Shown in pieces: positions 27,422 through 35,471 of a stretch of 64,000 bases of DNA (positions are counted from its first letter, which is position 1; every line of letters starts with the position of its first letter). The notes beneath the pieces are model-generated. The model was not told the DNA's origin and searched no databases. It was given only the letters and a program-made list of their open reading frames with translations. A program made the translations under genes and the position numbers. This stretch comes from Pseudomonadota bacterium (GTDB lineage Bacteria > Pseudomonadota > Gammaproteobacteria > Steroidobacterales > Steroidobacteraceae), in contig JAFEDR010000012.1 in assembly GCA_018241525.1 (NCBI GenBank), positions 310,001 through 374,000 on the forward strand. Direction: 5' to 3'.

Positions 27422-30250
27422 ATGCCGACGATCACCATTCGGACCCAGGTTACCGAGACGCTGCGCATCGCCCGCCAGCAGCAGTTCCGGCGTTCCATCG
27501 CAGCGGGATCCGCCCTGGCGATGCTCGTGCTCGCGGGCACCGCCAGCGCGCAGCAGGCGCCGGCGCAGGCCGGCGACGCGCTCGAGGAAGTCGTCGTGAC
27601 CGGTATCCGGCACGGCATCGAGAGCGCCATCGAGGTCAAGCGGGATGCGTCGAGCATCGTCGAGGCGGTCTCGGCTGAGGACATCGGCAAGCTGCCCGAC
27701 ACGTCGATCGCCGAGTCCCTTTCCCGGTTGCCCGGTCTGACGTCGCAGCGTGCCAACGGCCGTGCGTCGGCGATCAGCCTGCGCGGCACCGACCCGGCGT
27801 TCACGAATGCGCTCCTGAACGGGCGCGAGCAGGTGAGCACCGGCGACAACCGCAGCATCGAGTTCGACCAGTACCCCTCGGAGCTGCTCTCCGGCGTCAT
27901 CGTCTACAAGACGCCCGACTCGCAGCTGATCGGCCAGGGCCTCGCCGGCACGATCGACATGCAGACCGTTCGGCCGCTCGAGTACGGCAAGCGCGCGTTC
28001 GTGTTCAACGCGCGCGGCGAACGGAACTCGAACAACGACCTCGGTGCGGATTCGTCGGATCGCGGCTATCGGGCGAGCCTGTCGTACATCGACCAGTACT
28101 TCGACAACACGCTCGGACTCGCGGTCGGCGTCGCGCGGCTCGACTCGCCGCTCGCGACCGAAGGCGTGGGTGCGTACGAGCCGTGGAGCCCGAACGGCAA
28201 CGCCAATAACGGAGTTCCGCTCGGCGTGTACTTCACGAACGGCATGAAGGTCCGCACCGACATGGGCAAGAACGTCCGAACGGGTGCCCTCGCGACCCTT
28301 GAGTGGCGTCCCTCGGCGTCGTTCACGAGCACGCTGGATGCGTATTACACCAAGTCCGACGAGACCGATGACGCGCGCAGCCTCGAGTGGAACCTCGGCG
28401 GCTATCCGGCCGCGGAGACGTTCTCGAACCTGGTGATCCGCGACAACACGCTCGTCGGCGCAACCGTGACGAACGTGCGGCCGCTGGTGCGCAACTTCCA
28501 GTTCATCACGAACGACAAGATCCAGGCCTACGGCTGGAACAACAAGTGGAACGAGGGCGGCTGGACGCTGGTCGGCGACCTCAGCTACTCGAAGGCGACG
28601 CGCGATCAGTTCCAGCCGGAGACCAACGCGCAGTGGGGCACGTGCGCGCAGAGTAATGATCCGGCCTGCCTCGACACCGGTCAGTTCCTGTTCAACGGCG
28701 GCCAGGCGATGCCCTCGGCAACGTTCACCAAGAACTACGCGGATCCGACGGAGATCGCGTTTGGTCCTACGATCTACGGCGCGGGCTACGTCAAGAAGCC
28801 GCACGTTCAGGACGAGCTGAAGTCCGCCCGCATCGACGTTTCGCACACGGGCTTCGGCTGGTTCGACCAGTTCAGCGCCGGTCTGAACTACTCGGATCGA
28901 ACCAAGAACAAGGCCTCGCCCGAACAGGGGCTGGCGCTCAGCGGCAACGGTAGTGCGGTACTGATTTCGCCGCAGTACCTGCTGGGGCCAACCTATCTCG
29001 GTTACGCCGGGGCGCCCAATGCGCTCGCCTGGAGCGTGCCGGCGGTGCTGAACGCCTACTATCAGCCGCTCGACGGCCACTATTGCGATCCGCAGCACTG
29101 CTCGTACCTGGTTGGCAAGTGGTGGACCGTCACGGAGAAGGTCGCCACCGCCTCGCTGCGCGGGACGCTCAATCACGAGCTGTCCTCCAGTGTGACGCTG
29201 AAGGGCAACGTCGGCCTGCAGTTCATCCGCACCGACCAGAGCTCGGACTCGTACTTCATCAACGACGCGAACGGTGGCGCCGTCACGCCGTTCTCCGCCG
29301 GCAAGAAGTACTCCGACGTCCTTCCGCAGATCAACCTCGCATTCATGCTGCCGGAACAGCAGGCGATCCGGTTCTCGGCCGCTCGCGAGATGGCGCGTCC
29401 GCGCATGGACCAGCTGAAGGCGTCGATCGACGAGGGCGCGAGCCAGGTCACCGGCCAGCCCGGGGGCAGCGGCGGCAATCCGTTCCTCGACCCGTGGCGC
29501 GCCAACGCGGTGGACCTGAGCTACGAGAAGTACTTCGGCAACAAGGCGTACTTCTCGGTCGCGGTCTTCATGAAGGACCTGAAGTCCTATATCTACGACT
29601 CGACCAACGAGACCGCGGACTTCTCGAAGTTCCTGTCCGAGCTGCCGCCGGGCTACTTCCCGAACGGCGTGACGCCGCAGACCACCGGTCCGCTGACGCA
29701 GCCGCTGAACGGCAACGGCGGCAAGCTGAAGGGCGTGGAGTTCTCGCTGTCGCTGCCGGGCGAGATGCTCGGCGAGGCGCTGCGCGGCTTCGGCACGGTG
29801 CTCAGCCTGTCGCAGACAAACAGCAACATCACGATCTACGACCCGGCGAGCACCCAGGCGCCGAACACGAGCCAGAACGTGCTGCCGAGCACCGGCCTCG
29901 GCAACATCCCGCTGCCGGGGCTGTCGCGGACGGTCTGGAACGCGACGGTGTACTACGAGAACTCCGGCTTCGAGGCGCGCGTCGCGACGCGGGCGCGCTC
30001 GAAGTACATCGGCGAGATCGTGAACTTCGCCAACGACCGCGCGTTCCGCTACGTGAAGGGTGACCAGATCACCGACCTGCAGCTGAGCTACGAGTTCGAC
30101 ACGGGCCGGATGAAGGGCTTCCAGCTGCTCTTCCAGGTCAACAACCTGACCGATGCACCGTACGTCGCGTACGTCGGGACCGAGGCGCGCGTGATCGACT
30201 ACCAGACCTACGGGCGGCAGATCCTCGCCGGCTTCAACTACAAGCTCTGA
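27422..30250 (+). CDS. TonB-dependent receptor, carbohydrate-type
   Basis: 942 residues. An extended signal peptide (MPTITIRTQVTETLRIARQQ, then hydrophobic SALAMLVLAGTASA to about residue 43) is followed by the TonB box EEVVVTG (55-61), the plug domain (SIVEAVSAEDIGKLPDTSIA, ALNGREQVSTG, GVIVYKTPDSQLIGQGLAGTID) and a large beta-barrel ending in the aromatic C-terminus YQTYGRQILAGFNYKL. The size and plug wording fit the Xanthomonas/Caulobacter type of receptors for oligosaccharides. It would import maltodextrin-like sugars across the outer membrane with TonB-ExbBD energy. ATG 27422 is chosen by the ribosome site and the signal peptide; the frame is open 38 codons further upstream. Regulated probably by the adjacent LacI-family protein. 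A strong terminator follows. Confidence 0.93.
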   Translation: MPTITIRTQVTETLRIARQQQFRRSIAAGSALAMLVLAGTASAQQAPAQAGDALEEVVVTGIRHGIESAIEVKRDASSIVEAVSAEDIGKLPDTSIAESLSRLPGLTSQRANGRASAISLRGTDPAFTNALLNGREQVSTGDNRSIEFDQYPSELLSGVIVYKTPDSQLIGQGLAGTIDMQTVRPLEYGKRAFVFNARGERNSNNDLGADSSDRGYRASLSYIDQYFDNTLGLAVGVARLDSPLATEGVGAYEPWSPNGNANNGVPLGVYFTNGMKVRTDMGKNVRTGALATLEWRPSASFTSTLDAYYTKSDETDDARSLEWNLGGYPAAETFSNLVIRDNTLVGATVTNVRPLVRNFQFITNDKIQAYGWNNKWNEGGWTLVGDLSYSKATRDQFQPETNAQWGTCAQSNDPACLDTGQFLFNGGQAMPSATFTKNYADPTEIAFGPTIYGAGYVKKPHVQDELKSARIDVSHTGFGWFDQFSAGLNYSDRTKNKASPEQGLALSGNGSAVLISPQYLLGPTYLGYAGAPNALAWSVPAVLNAYYQPLDGHYCDPQHCSYLVGKWWTVTEKVATASLRGTLNHELSSSVTLKGNVGLQFIRTDQSSDSYFINDANGGAVTPFSAGKKYSDVLPQINLAFMLPEQQAIRFSAAREMARPRMDQLKASIDEGASQVTGQPGGSGGNPFLDPWRANAVDLSYEKYFGNKAYFSVAVFMKDLKSYIYDSTNETADFSKFLSELPPGYFPNGVTPQTTGPLTQPLNGNGGKLKGVEFSLSLPGEMLGEALRGFGTVLSLSQTNSNITIYDPASTQAPNTSQNVLPSTGLGNIPLPGLSRTVWNATVYYENSGFEARVATRARSKYIGEIVNFANDRAFRYVKGDQITDLQLSYEFDTGRMKGFQLLFQVNNLTDAPYVAYVGTEARVIDYQTYGRQILAGFNYKL

Positions 30251-30269
30251 TCCGCCTTCTGGCGGCCTC

Positions 30270-30309
30270 GCGGCCCCCGCCGGCACCGCCGGCGGGGGCC
30301 GCTTTCGTT
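30270..30309 (+). terminator. Strong intrinsic terminator of the TonB receptor gene
   Basis: GCGGCCCCCGCCGGC (30270-30284) pairs perfectly with 30288-30302 through a 3-nt loop, 15-bp stem, and is followed by TTTCGTT. It lies 19 bp after the receptor stop. Confidence 0.85.
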
Positions 30310-30367
30310 GGTGGCCCCGCGTCCGTCGCGACCGGGACCGGCCGCGCGATCACCGCCGCGAACTACC

Positions 30368-30397
30368 ACGATCAGGATACCTTTCTATCTTGATCGT
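30368..30397. promoter_or_regulatory. Long inverted repeat overlapping the promoter of the ATPase gene
   Basis: ACGATCAGGATA (30368-30379) and TATCTTGATCGT (30386-30397) are 12-base arms with one mismatch around a 6-nt spacer. The right arm ends on the first base of the TATAAT box. Such a position suits a repressor that blocks the promoter; a hairpin in RNA is unlikely because transcription should start downstream. Confidence 0.6.
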
Positions 30398-30402
30398 ATA
30401 AT
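30397..30402 (+). promoter_or_regulatory. Consensus -10 box TATAAT, leaderless start
   Basis: A perfect -10 lies only 8 bp before the ATG at 30411, so the predicted +1 (about 30409) is at or next to the start codon. No Shine-Dalgarno sequence is possible in such a short leader. No good -35 is seen, which points to an activator or a regulator-modulated promoter. Confidence 0.6.
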
Positions 30403-30410
30403 CCCGGCCC

Positions 30411-31658
30411 ATGGCCCCGCGACCGGCGAACGCCCGCAACCCCTTCGTCTACGGCCGCGTGCTCGGCCGCGACGATGCCGCCTGCGCGCGCCCCGCGTAC
30501 GAGACCGCGATCCGCGAGGCGGTGCGTGATCGCGGGCGGCTCGCGCTCGCCGGCGACCGCCGGCTCGGCAAGAGCTCCCTGATCGAGCGCACGCACGAAC
30601 GCCACGGGCTGCCGCTGCTGCGCTGGGACTTCCACCAGGTGCTGTCGGTCGACGACCTCGTCCGGCGGGCCGCCGAGGACCTGGATGCCTTCGTGCGGGC
30701 GCTGAGCCCGGTCGCGCGCCGGGTGACGCCCTGGCTGCGCGAGGTGGGCATCGGCATCGAGGATATCCGCGTCGGCGCGCACGGGCTCGAGGCGTCGCTG
30801 CGCACCCGGGTCCCGACCGACCACCTCAAGCGGCTGCTCGGCTTCCTCGCCCAGGTCGCGCGGCGCCGGCCCATGAGCGTCTTCATCGACGAGCTGCAGG
30901 ACGTGCGCGACCGCCTGCCGCCGCGGGAGGCGGATGCGGTGCTCGGGCTGCTGCGCTCGGAGCTGCAGCGCATGCGCGTGCCGTGTTTCTTCGCCGGCAG
31001 CGCGCGCGACTCGTTCCGTGGGCTGTTCGTCAGCGAAGCCTCGCCGTTCTTCGAGTCTGCCCGGCTGCTCGAGGTCGAGCCGATCCCGGCGGCCGAGTTC
31101 GGCGCTTTCCTGCGCAAGGCGTTCGAGGCGGGCGGCCACGCTCTCAGCGAGGAGGCGGCCGCGGTGCTGCTCGCGGTCGGTGGCGAGTCGCCGAACGACG
31201 TCCAGCATCTCGCGCACGAGACCTGGAACGTCGCGGTGCGTGCGACGGTGGCGGGGCCCGAGATCGGGCGCGCGCTCGACAAGATCCTCGCCGACCAGAC
31301 GCCGCTGGCGGACGCCTGGCTCGCCCGCCTCACCCGTCGCCAGGTGCGGGTGCTGCTCGCCGTCGCGCTCTACGAGCACCTGGGCTACGCCACCGAGGAG
31401 TTCCTCGGCGCCGCCGGCGAGCCGCGCGGGGCTGCCGTCGTCGGTGCGCTCAAGCCCTGTGTGCAGGGCGCCGAGCCGATCGTCGAGAAGGTCGGCAGCC
31501 GCTATCGCGTCCGCAGCCGCTACCTGCGCCTCTGGCTCTGCACGCGCCGTCACCTCGTGCAGGAGCTCGTCCCGGCGCTGCGGCCGGACGCGGCCTACCA
31601 GTTCGCGCTGCGCCGGGTCTGCGCGCAGTTGCCGGCGGACCTGCTCGGTCCGGCCTGA
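30411..31658 (+). CDS. P-loop ATPase of the AAA/STAND (archaeal ATPase-like) group
   Basis: 415 residues. NPFVYGRVLGRDD near the N-terminus is the family-typical entry to the nucleotide-binding domain. Walker A is GDRRLGKS (48-55), Walker B is SVFIDELQD (about 156-164), and a sensor-like FFAGSARDSF follows. The C-terminal third (LTRRQVRVLLAVALYEHLG, VVGALKPCVQGAEPIVEKVG, RYRVRSRYLRLWL) fits a winged-helix domain. These ATPases are common, often isolated, and mostly uncharacterised; some resemble STAND regulators. The gene stands alone between the TonB receptor terminator and ahpF, in the opposite direction to ahpF. The promoter gives an apparently leaderless mRNA and is covered by a 12-bp-arm palindrome, suggesting tight control. 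Function unknown; a stress, regulatory or defence role would be speculation. Confidence 0.82.
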   Translation: MAPRPANARNPFVYGRVLGRDDAACARPAYETAIREAVRDRGRLALAGDRRLGKSSLIERTHERHGLPLLRWDFHQVLSVDDLVRRAAEDLDAFVRALSPVARRVTPWLREVGIGIEDIRVGAHGLEASLRTRVPTDHLKRLLGFLAQVARRRPMSVFIDELQDVRDRLPPREADAVLGLLRSELQRMRVPCFFAGSARDSFRGLFVSEASPFFESARLLEVEPIPAAEFGAFLRKAFEAGGHALSEEAAAVLLAVGGESPNDVQHLAHETWNVAVRATVAGPEIGRALDKILADQTPLADAWLARLTRRQVRVLLAVALYEHLGYATEEFLGAAGEPRGAAVVGALKPCVQGAEPIVEKVGSRYRVRSRYLRLWLCTRRHLVQELVPALRPDAAYQFALRRVCAQLPADLLGPA

Positions 31659-31666
31659 GGCGGCCG

Positions 31667-33250
31667 TCAGGCAGCGGCGACGGCCGCGGCCGGCGCCGAG
31701 CTCCTGACCAGGTGATCGAACGCCGCGAGCGCGGCCGTGGCGCCGGCCCCCGTCGCGATCACGATCTGCTTGTACGGCGTGGTGGTCGCATCCCCGGCCG
31801 CGAACACCCCGGGGACCGAGGTCTGGCCACGCTCGTCGACCAGGATCTCGCCGCGCGGCGAGAGCGCGACGACGCCCCGCAGCCACTCGGTGTTCGGCAA
31901 CAACCCGATCTGCACGAACACGCCCTCGAGGGCGAGCCGGTGCGATTGCTGCGTGCCGCGGTCGCGCCACTCGAGCGCGGTGACCCGCTGGCCGTCGCCG
32001 AGTACGGCAGTGGTCTGGGCGTTCAGGTGAACGGTCACGTTCGGCAGGCTGCGCAGCTTGCGCTGCAGCACCTCGTCGGCGCGCAGCTTGCCGTCGAATT
32101 CCAGCAGCGTGACCTCGGCGACGATGCCGGCGAGGTCGATCGCCGCCTCGACGCCCGAGTTGCCGCCGCCGATCACCGCCACGCGCTTGCCCTTGAACAG
32201 CGGGCCGTCGCAGTGCGGGCAGTAGGCGACACCCCGGTTGCGGTATTCGGACTCGCCCGGCACGTCCATCGTGCGCCAGCGTGCGCCGGGCGCGAGCACG
32301 ACCGCGCGCGAGCGCAGCGACGCGCCGCTGCCCAGCCGGACTTCGATCTCGCCGCCCGGCGTGCGCGCCGGCGTCAGCGACTCCGCGCGCTGCAGGTTCA
32401 TGACGTCGACCCCGTACTCGCGCACGTGCTGTTCGAGCGCGCCCGCGAGCTGCGGGCCCTCGGTGGCGCGCACCGAGACGAAGTTCTCGATGCCGAGGGT
32501 ATCGAGCAGCTGGCCGCCGAAGCGCTCGCTCGCGACGCCGGTGCGGATGCCCTTGCGCGCGGCGTAGATCGCCGCGGCCGCGCCGGCCGGTCCGCCGCCG
32601 ACGACCAGTACGTCGAAGGCGGGCTTGGCCGCGATCGAAGCCGCGGCCCGGGCGGGGGCGTTGGTGTCGAGCTTGGCGAGGATCTGCTCGAGGCCCATCC
32701 GCCCCTGCCCGAACAGCTCACCGTTCAGGAACACGCACGGCACCGCGAGGATCTCGCGCGCCTCGACCTCCGCCGGGAACCGGGCACCGTCGATCGCGAC
32801 GTGCCGGATCCTCGGGTTCACGACGCTCATCAGGTTGAGCGCCTGCACGACGTCCGGGCAGTTCTGGCAGGTCAGCGAGTAGTAGGTCTCGAAGCGGAAG
32901 TCGCCGTCCAGCGCCCGCACCTGCTCGAGCAGTGCCGCCTCGACCTTCGGCGGGTGGCCGCCGACCTGCAGCAGCGCGAGCACGAGCGAGGTGAATTCGT
33001 GGCCGAGCGGGAGGCCCGCGAAGCGCACGCCGATCCCGGTGCCGGCGCGCCGGATCTCGAACGACGGCCGCCGCGCGTCATCATCGGCGCGCACGACCGT
33101 GATGCGCCCGGACAGCGCGGCGATCTCGCCGAGCAGCGCCTCGAGCTCGCGCGACGCCTCGCTGTCGTCGAGCGAGGCGGCGAGCTCGATCGGCAGGGTC
33201 AGCCGCTCGAGGTAGGTCTGGAGCTGGGACTTGAGCGCGGCGTCGAGCAT
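31667..33250 (-). CDS. ahpF: Alkyl hydroperoxide reductase subunit F
   Basis: 527 residues, the usual AhpF length. AhpF passes electrons from NADH via FAD and two disulfide centres to AhpC. The N-terminal thioredoxin-like domains hold CQNC (128-131); the FAD domain has VLVVGGGPAGAAAAIYA; the second redox centre is CPHC (344-347); the NAD domain has VAVIGGGNSGVEAAIDLA; the C-terminal FAD motif is GVFAAGDATTTPYKQ. The ATG at 33248-33250 is used. It is 60 bp downstream of ahpC in the same orientation, with a 13-bp stem hairpin in between. Confidence 0.97.
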   Translation of the reverse strand: MLDAALKSQLQTYLERLTLPIELAASLDDSEASRELEALLGEIAALSGRITVVRADDDARRPSFEIRRAGTGIGVRFAGLPLGHEFTSLVLALLQVGGHPPKVEAALLEQVRALDGDFRFETYYSLTCQNCPDVVQALNLMSVVNPRIRHVAIDGARFPAEVEAREILAVPCVFLNGELFGQGRMGLEQILAKLDTNAPARAAASIAAKPAFDVLVVGGGPAGAAAAIYAARKGIRTGVASERFGGQLLDTLGIENFVSVRATEGPQLAGALEQHVREYGVDVMNLQRAESLTPARTPGGEIEVRLGSGASLRSRAVVLAPGARWRTMDVPGESEYRNRGVAYCPHCDGPLFKGKRVAVIGGGNSGVEAAIDLAGIVAEVTLLEFDGKLRADEVLQRKLRSLPNVTVHLNAQTTAVLGDGQRVTALEWRDRGTQQSHRLALEGVFVQIGLLPNTEWLRGVVALSPRGEILVDERGQTSVPGVFAAGDATTTPYKQIVIATGAGATAALAAFDHLVRSSAPAAAVAAA

Positions 33251-33273
33251 GGCGGGATTCCTCGGCGGGACGG

Positions 33274-33303
33274 GCGGCGCGCGGCCCGGTGGCCGCGCGC
33301 CGC
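33274..33303 (-). repeat. 13-bp stem-loop between ahpC and ahpF
   Basis: 33274-33286 (GCGGCGCGCGGCC) pairs perfectly with 33291-33303 across the loop CGGT. It would form in the ahpC-ahpF transcript and could protect the ahpC 3' end or lower ahpF expression, giving the AhpC excess commonly needed. No T-tract follows. Confidence 0.55.
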
Positions 33304-33310
33304 GGGGGGC

Positions 33311-33874
33311 TCAGATCTTGCCAACCAGGTCGAGCGACGGCGCGAGGGTCCGGTCGCCTTCCTGCCACTTCGCCGGGCAGACCTCGCCCGGGTGCGCGGC
33401 GACGTACTGCGCGGCCTTGACCTTGCGCAGCAGCTCCGCCGCATCGCGACCGATGCCGCCGGCGGTGATCTCGATCACCTGGATCCGGCCCTGCGGGTCG
33501 ACGACGAAGGTGCCGCGGTTCGCGAGCCCGGCGCCCTCGATCAGCACCTCGAAGTTCTTTGCGAGCACGTGCGTCGGGTCGCCGACCAGCGGGTACTGGA
33601 TCTTGCGGATCGTCTCCGAGGTGTCGTGCCAGGCCTTGTGCGTGAAATGCGTGTCGGTCGAGACGCCGTAGATCTCGACGCCGGCCTTCTGGAACTCCGC
33701 GTAGCGGTCGGCGAGGTCGCCGAGCTCGGTCGGGCAGACGAAGGTGAAGTCGGCCGGATAGAAGAAGAACACCGACCAGCGGCCCCGGACGGTCGCCTCG
33801 CTGACCTCGACGAACTTGCCGTGGTGGTAGGCGGTGGCCTTGAAGGGCTTGATCTCGGTATTGATCAGGGACAT
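33311..33874 (-). CDS. ahpC: Alkyl hydroperoxide reductase subunit C (peroxiredoxin)
   Basis: 187 residues, same length as E. coli AhpC. A 2-Cys peroxiredoxin that reduces H2O2 and organic peroxides. Peroxidatic Cys47 is in FVCPTE and the resolving cysteine in GEVCPAKW near the C-terminus. ATG 33872-33874 is preceded by GAGGAT at proper spacing; the frame is open upstream without similarity. The upstream 100 bp contain an OxyR-like site (33934-33970) and a TACATT -10-like sequence, suggesting peroxide induction. The neighbour in divergent orientation is an M20 peptidase. Confidence 0.97.
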   Translation of the reverse strand: MSLINTEIKPFKATAYHHGKFVEVSEATVRGRWSVFFFYPADFTFVCPTELGDLADRYAEFQKAGVEIYGVSTDTHFTHKAWHDTSETIRKIQYPLVGDPTHVLAKNFEVLIEGAGLANRGTFVVDPQGRIQVIEITAGGIGRDAAELLRKVKAAQYVAAHPGEVCPAKWQEGDRTLAPSLDLVGKI

Positions 33875-33933
33875 GGAACGATCCTCGTGGTGGCATTGCT
33901 GATCGACGCGAGCAATGTAGGGTCCGAGCACCA

Positions 33934-33970
33934 ATAGATCCAATCGATTAATCGCATTGCAGGAATAGAT
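33934..33970 (-). promoter_or_regulatory. OxyR-type binding site upstream of ahpC
   Basis: Four tetranucleotides at the OxyR spacing: ATAG-N7-CGAT-N7-ATTG-N7-AGAT, 12 of 16 positions matching ATAG-N7-CTAT-N7-ATAG-N7-CTAT. It lies about 60 bp upstream of the ahpC start, adjoining the expected -35, where OxyR activates. Confidence 0.5.
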
Positions 33971-34058
33971 GCTGTCGATCGCCGGCCGGCCGGCCGGGCC
34001 GGCGGCGACTCCGCTAGACTCGCCGCCGGCCGCGTTCGACGGCCGGGGGAGCCCTCGG

Positions 34059-35462
34059 ATGACCAATCGCCCGCTGACCTGCCTCGTCGCGCTCCTCGCC
34101 GCGGGCACGGCGCTCGCCGCCGACCCGGATCCGAGTTACGCACGCTTCCGCGAGACCTATCGCGAGCTGGTCGAGACCAACACGACGCTGTCGGCCGGCG
34201 ACTGCACCCTCGCGGCCGAGCGCATGAAGGCGCGGCTGCACGCGGCCGGCTACCCGGACTTGGACCTGCGGATCTTCGTGCCCGAGGGCCACCCGAAGGA
34301 GGGCGGGCTCCTCGCCGAACTCAAGGGCAGCGACCCGAAGCGCCGCGCGGTGCTGATGCTCGCGCACGTCGACGTGGTCGAGGCGCGCCGCGAGGATTGG
34401 ACGCGGGATCCGTTCACCTTCCTCGAGGAGGACGGCTACTACTACGGCCGCGGCGTCAGCGACATGAAGGCGCAGGCCGCGATCTGGGTCGACAACCTGG
34501 TCCGCTTCCGCGAGCAGGGCTTCACGCCGAAGCGCACGGTCAAGCTGGCGCTGACCTGCGGCGAGGAGACCAACAGCGCGCTGAACGGCGCCGGCTGGCT
34601 GGCGCAGCACGAGCGGGCCGCGATCGACGCCGAGTTCGCCCTGACCGAGGGCACCGACGGCGACCTCGACGCGTCGGGCCGGCGCGTGGCGCTCGAGGTG
34701 CTCGCGGCCGAGAAGGTGTCGCAGAACTACGAGCTCGAGGTCCGCAACGCCGGGGGCCACAGCTCGCGGCCGGTCCCCGACAACGCGATCTACCACCTGG
34801 TGCGCGCCGTCGACCGCATCAGCCGCTATGAATTCCCGGTGCAGCTCGACGAGGCCAACCGCGGCTACCTGACCGGCATGGCACCGCTCGTGGGCGGCGA
34901 GAAGGGCGAGGCGATGCGCCGGGTCGCCGCGAACCCGGAGGACGCGGCGGCGGTCGCGATCCTCGACCGCGACCCGAACGTGCACGCGATGCTGCGCACG
35001 ACCTGCGTCGCGACGATGCTGTCGGCCGGCCATGCGACCAATGCGCTGCCGCAGCGCGCCAAGGCGAACATCAACTGCCGGATCTTCCCGGGCGTCAGCC
35101 GCGAGTCGATCCAGGCGGAGCTCGCGCGGCTCGCCGACGACCCGGCGGTCGCCGTCTCGATCCCGGAGGTCCGCGGGCCGCTCGCGAACCCGCCACCCCT
35201 GACGCCGCGCGTGATGGACCCGATCCGCGCCGTGGCCGGGGAGCTCTGGCCGGGCGTGCCGGTGGTGACGGCGCTCGAGCCGGGCGCCTCGGACGCGCAG
35301 TTCATGAACCCGGCGGGGATCCCGACCTACGGCGTCACCGGGCTCTTCACGGACCCGGACGGCGGCCACATCCACGGGCTCAACGAGCGGATCCGCGTCC
35401 GCTCGGTGGTCGAGGGGCGGGAGTTCCTGTACCGGCTCGTGAAGCGCTACGCCAGCGAGTAG
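34059..35462 (+). CDS. Secreted M20-family metallopeptidase
   Basis: 467 residues. A Sec signal peptide is clear (MTNRPLTCLVALLAAGTALA-ADPD). The di-zinc ligands typical of M20 are visible: AHVDVV, GRGVSDMKAQ, the catalytic glutamate pair in TCGEETNSA, TEGTDGD and the final HIHGLNER. The dimerisation (lid) domain contains VRNAGGHSSRPVPDNAIYHL. Related enzymes are carboxypeptidases or aminoacylases; the periplasmic location suggests peptide scavenging. ATG 34059 follows GGGGGAG (34045-34051). Divergent from ahpC; there is no sign of a shared function. A cysteine near the hydrophobic core (LTCLVALLAAG) does not form a good lipobox. Confidence 0.9.
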   Translation: MTNRPLTCLVALLAAGTALAADPDPSYARFRETYRELVETNTTLSAGDCTLAAERMKARLHAAGYPDLDLRIFVPEGHPKEGGLLAELKGSDPKRRAVLMLAHVDVVEARREDWTRDPFTFLEEDGYYYGRGVSDMKAQAAIWVDNLVRFREQGFTPKRTVKLALTCGEETNSALNGAGWLAQHERAAIDAEFALTEGTDGDLDASGRRVALEVLAAEKVSQNYELEVRNAGGHSSRPVPDNAIYHLVRAVDRISRYEFPVQLDEANRGYLTGMAPLVGGEKGEAMRRVAANPEDAAAVAILDRDPNVHAMLRTTCVATMLSAGHATNALPQRAKANINCRIFPGVSRESIQAELARLADDPAVAVSIPEVRGPLANPPPLTPRVMDPIRAVAGELWPGVPVVTALEPGASDAQFMNPAGIPTYGVTGLFTDPDGGHIHGLNERIRVRSVVEGREFLYRLVKRYASE

Positions 35463-35471
35463 CGCGCCGGC

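Noticed and set aside
27413..30286. A 950-codon open frame antisense to the TonB receptor
   Set aside because: The receptor on the plus strand has signal peptide, TonB box and a ribosome site; the antisense frame has none and is compositionally biased.
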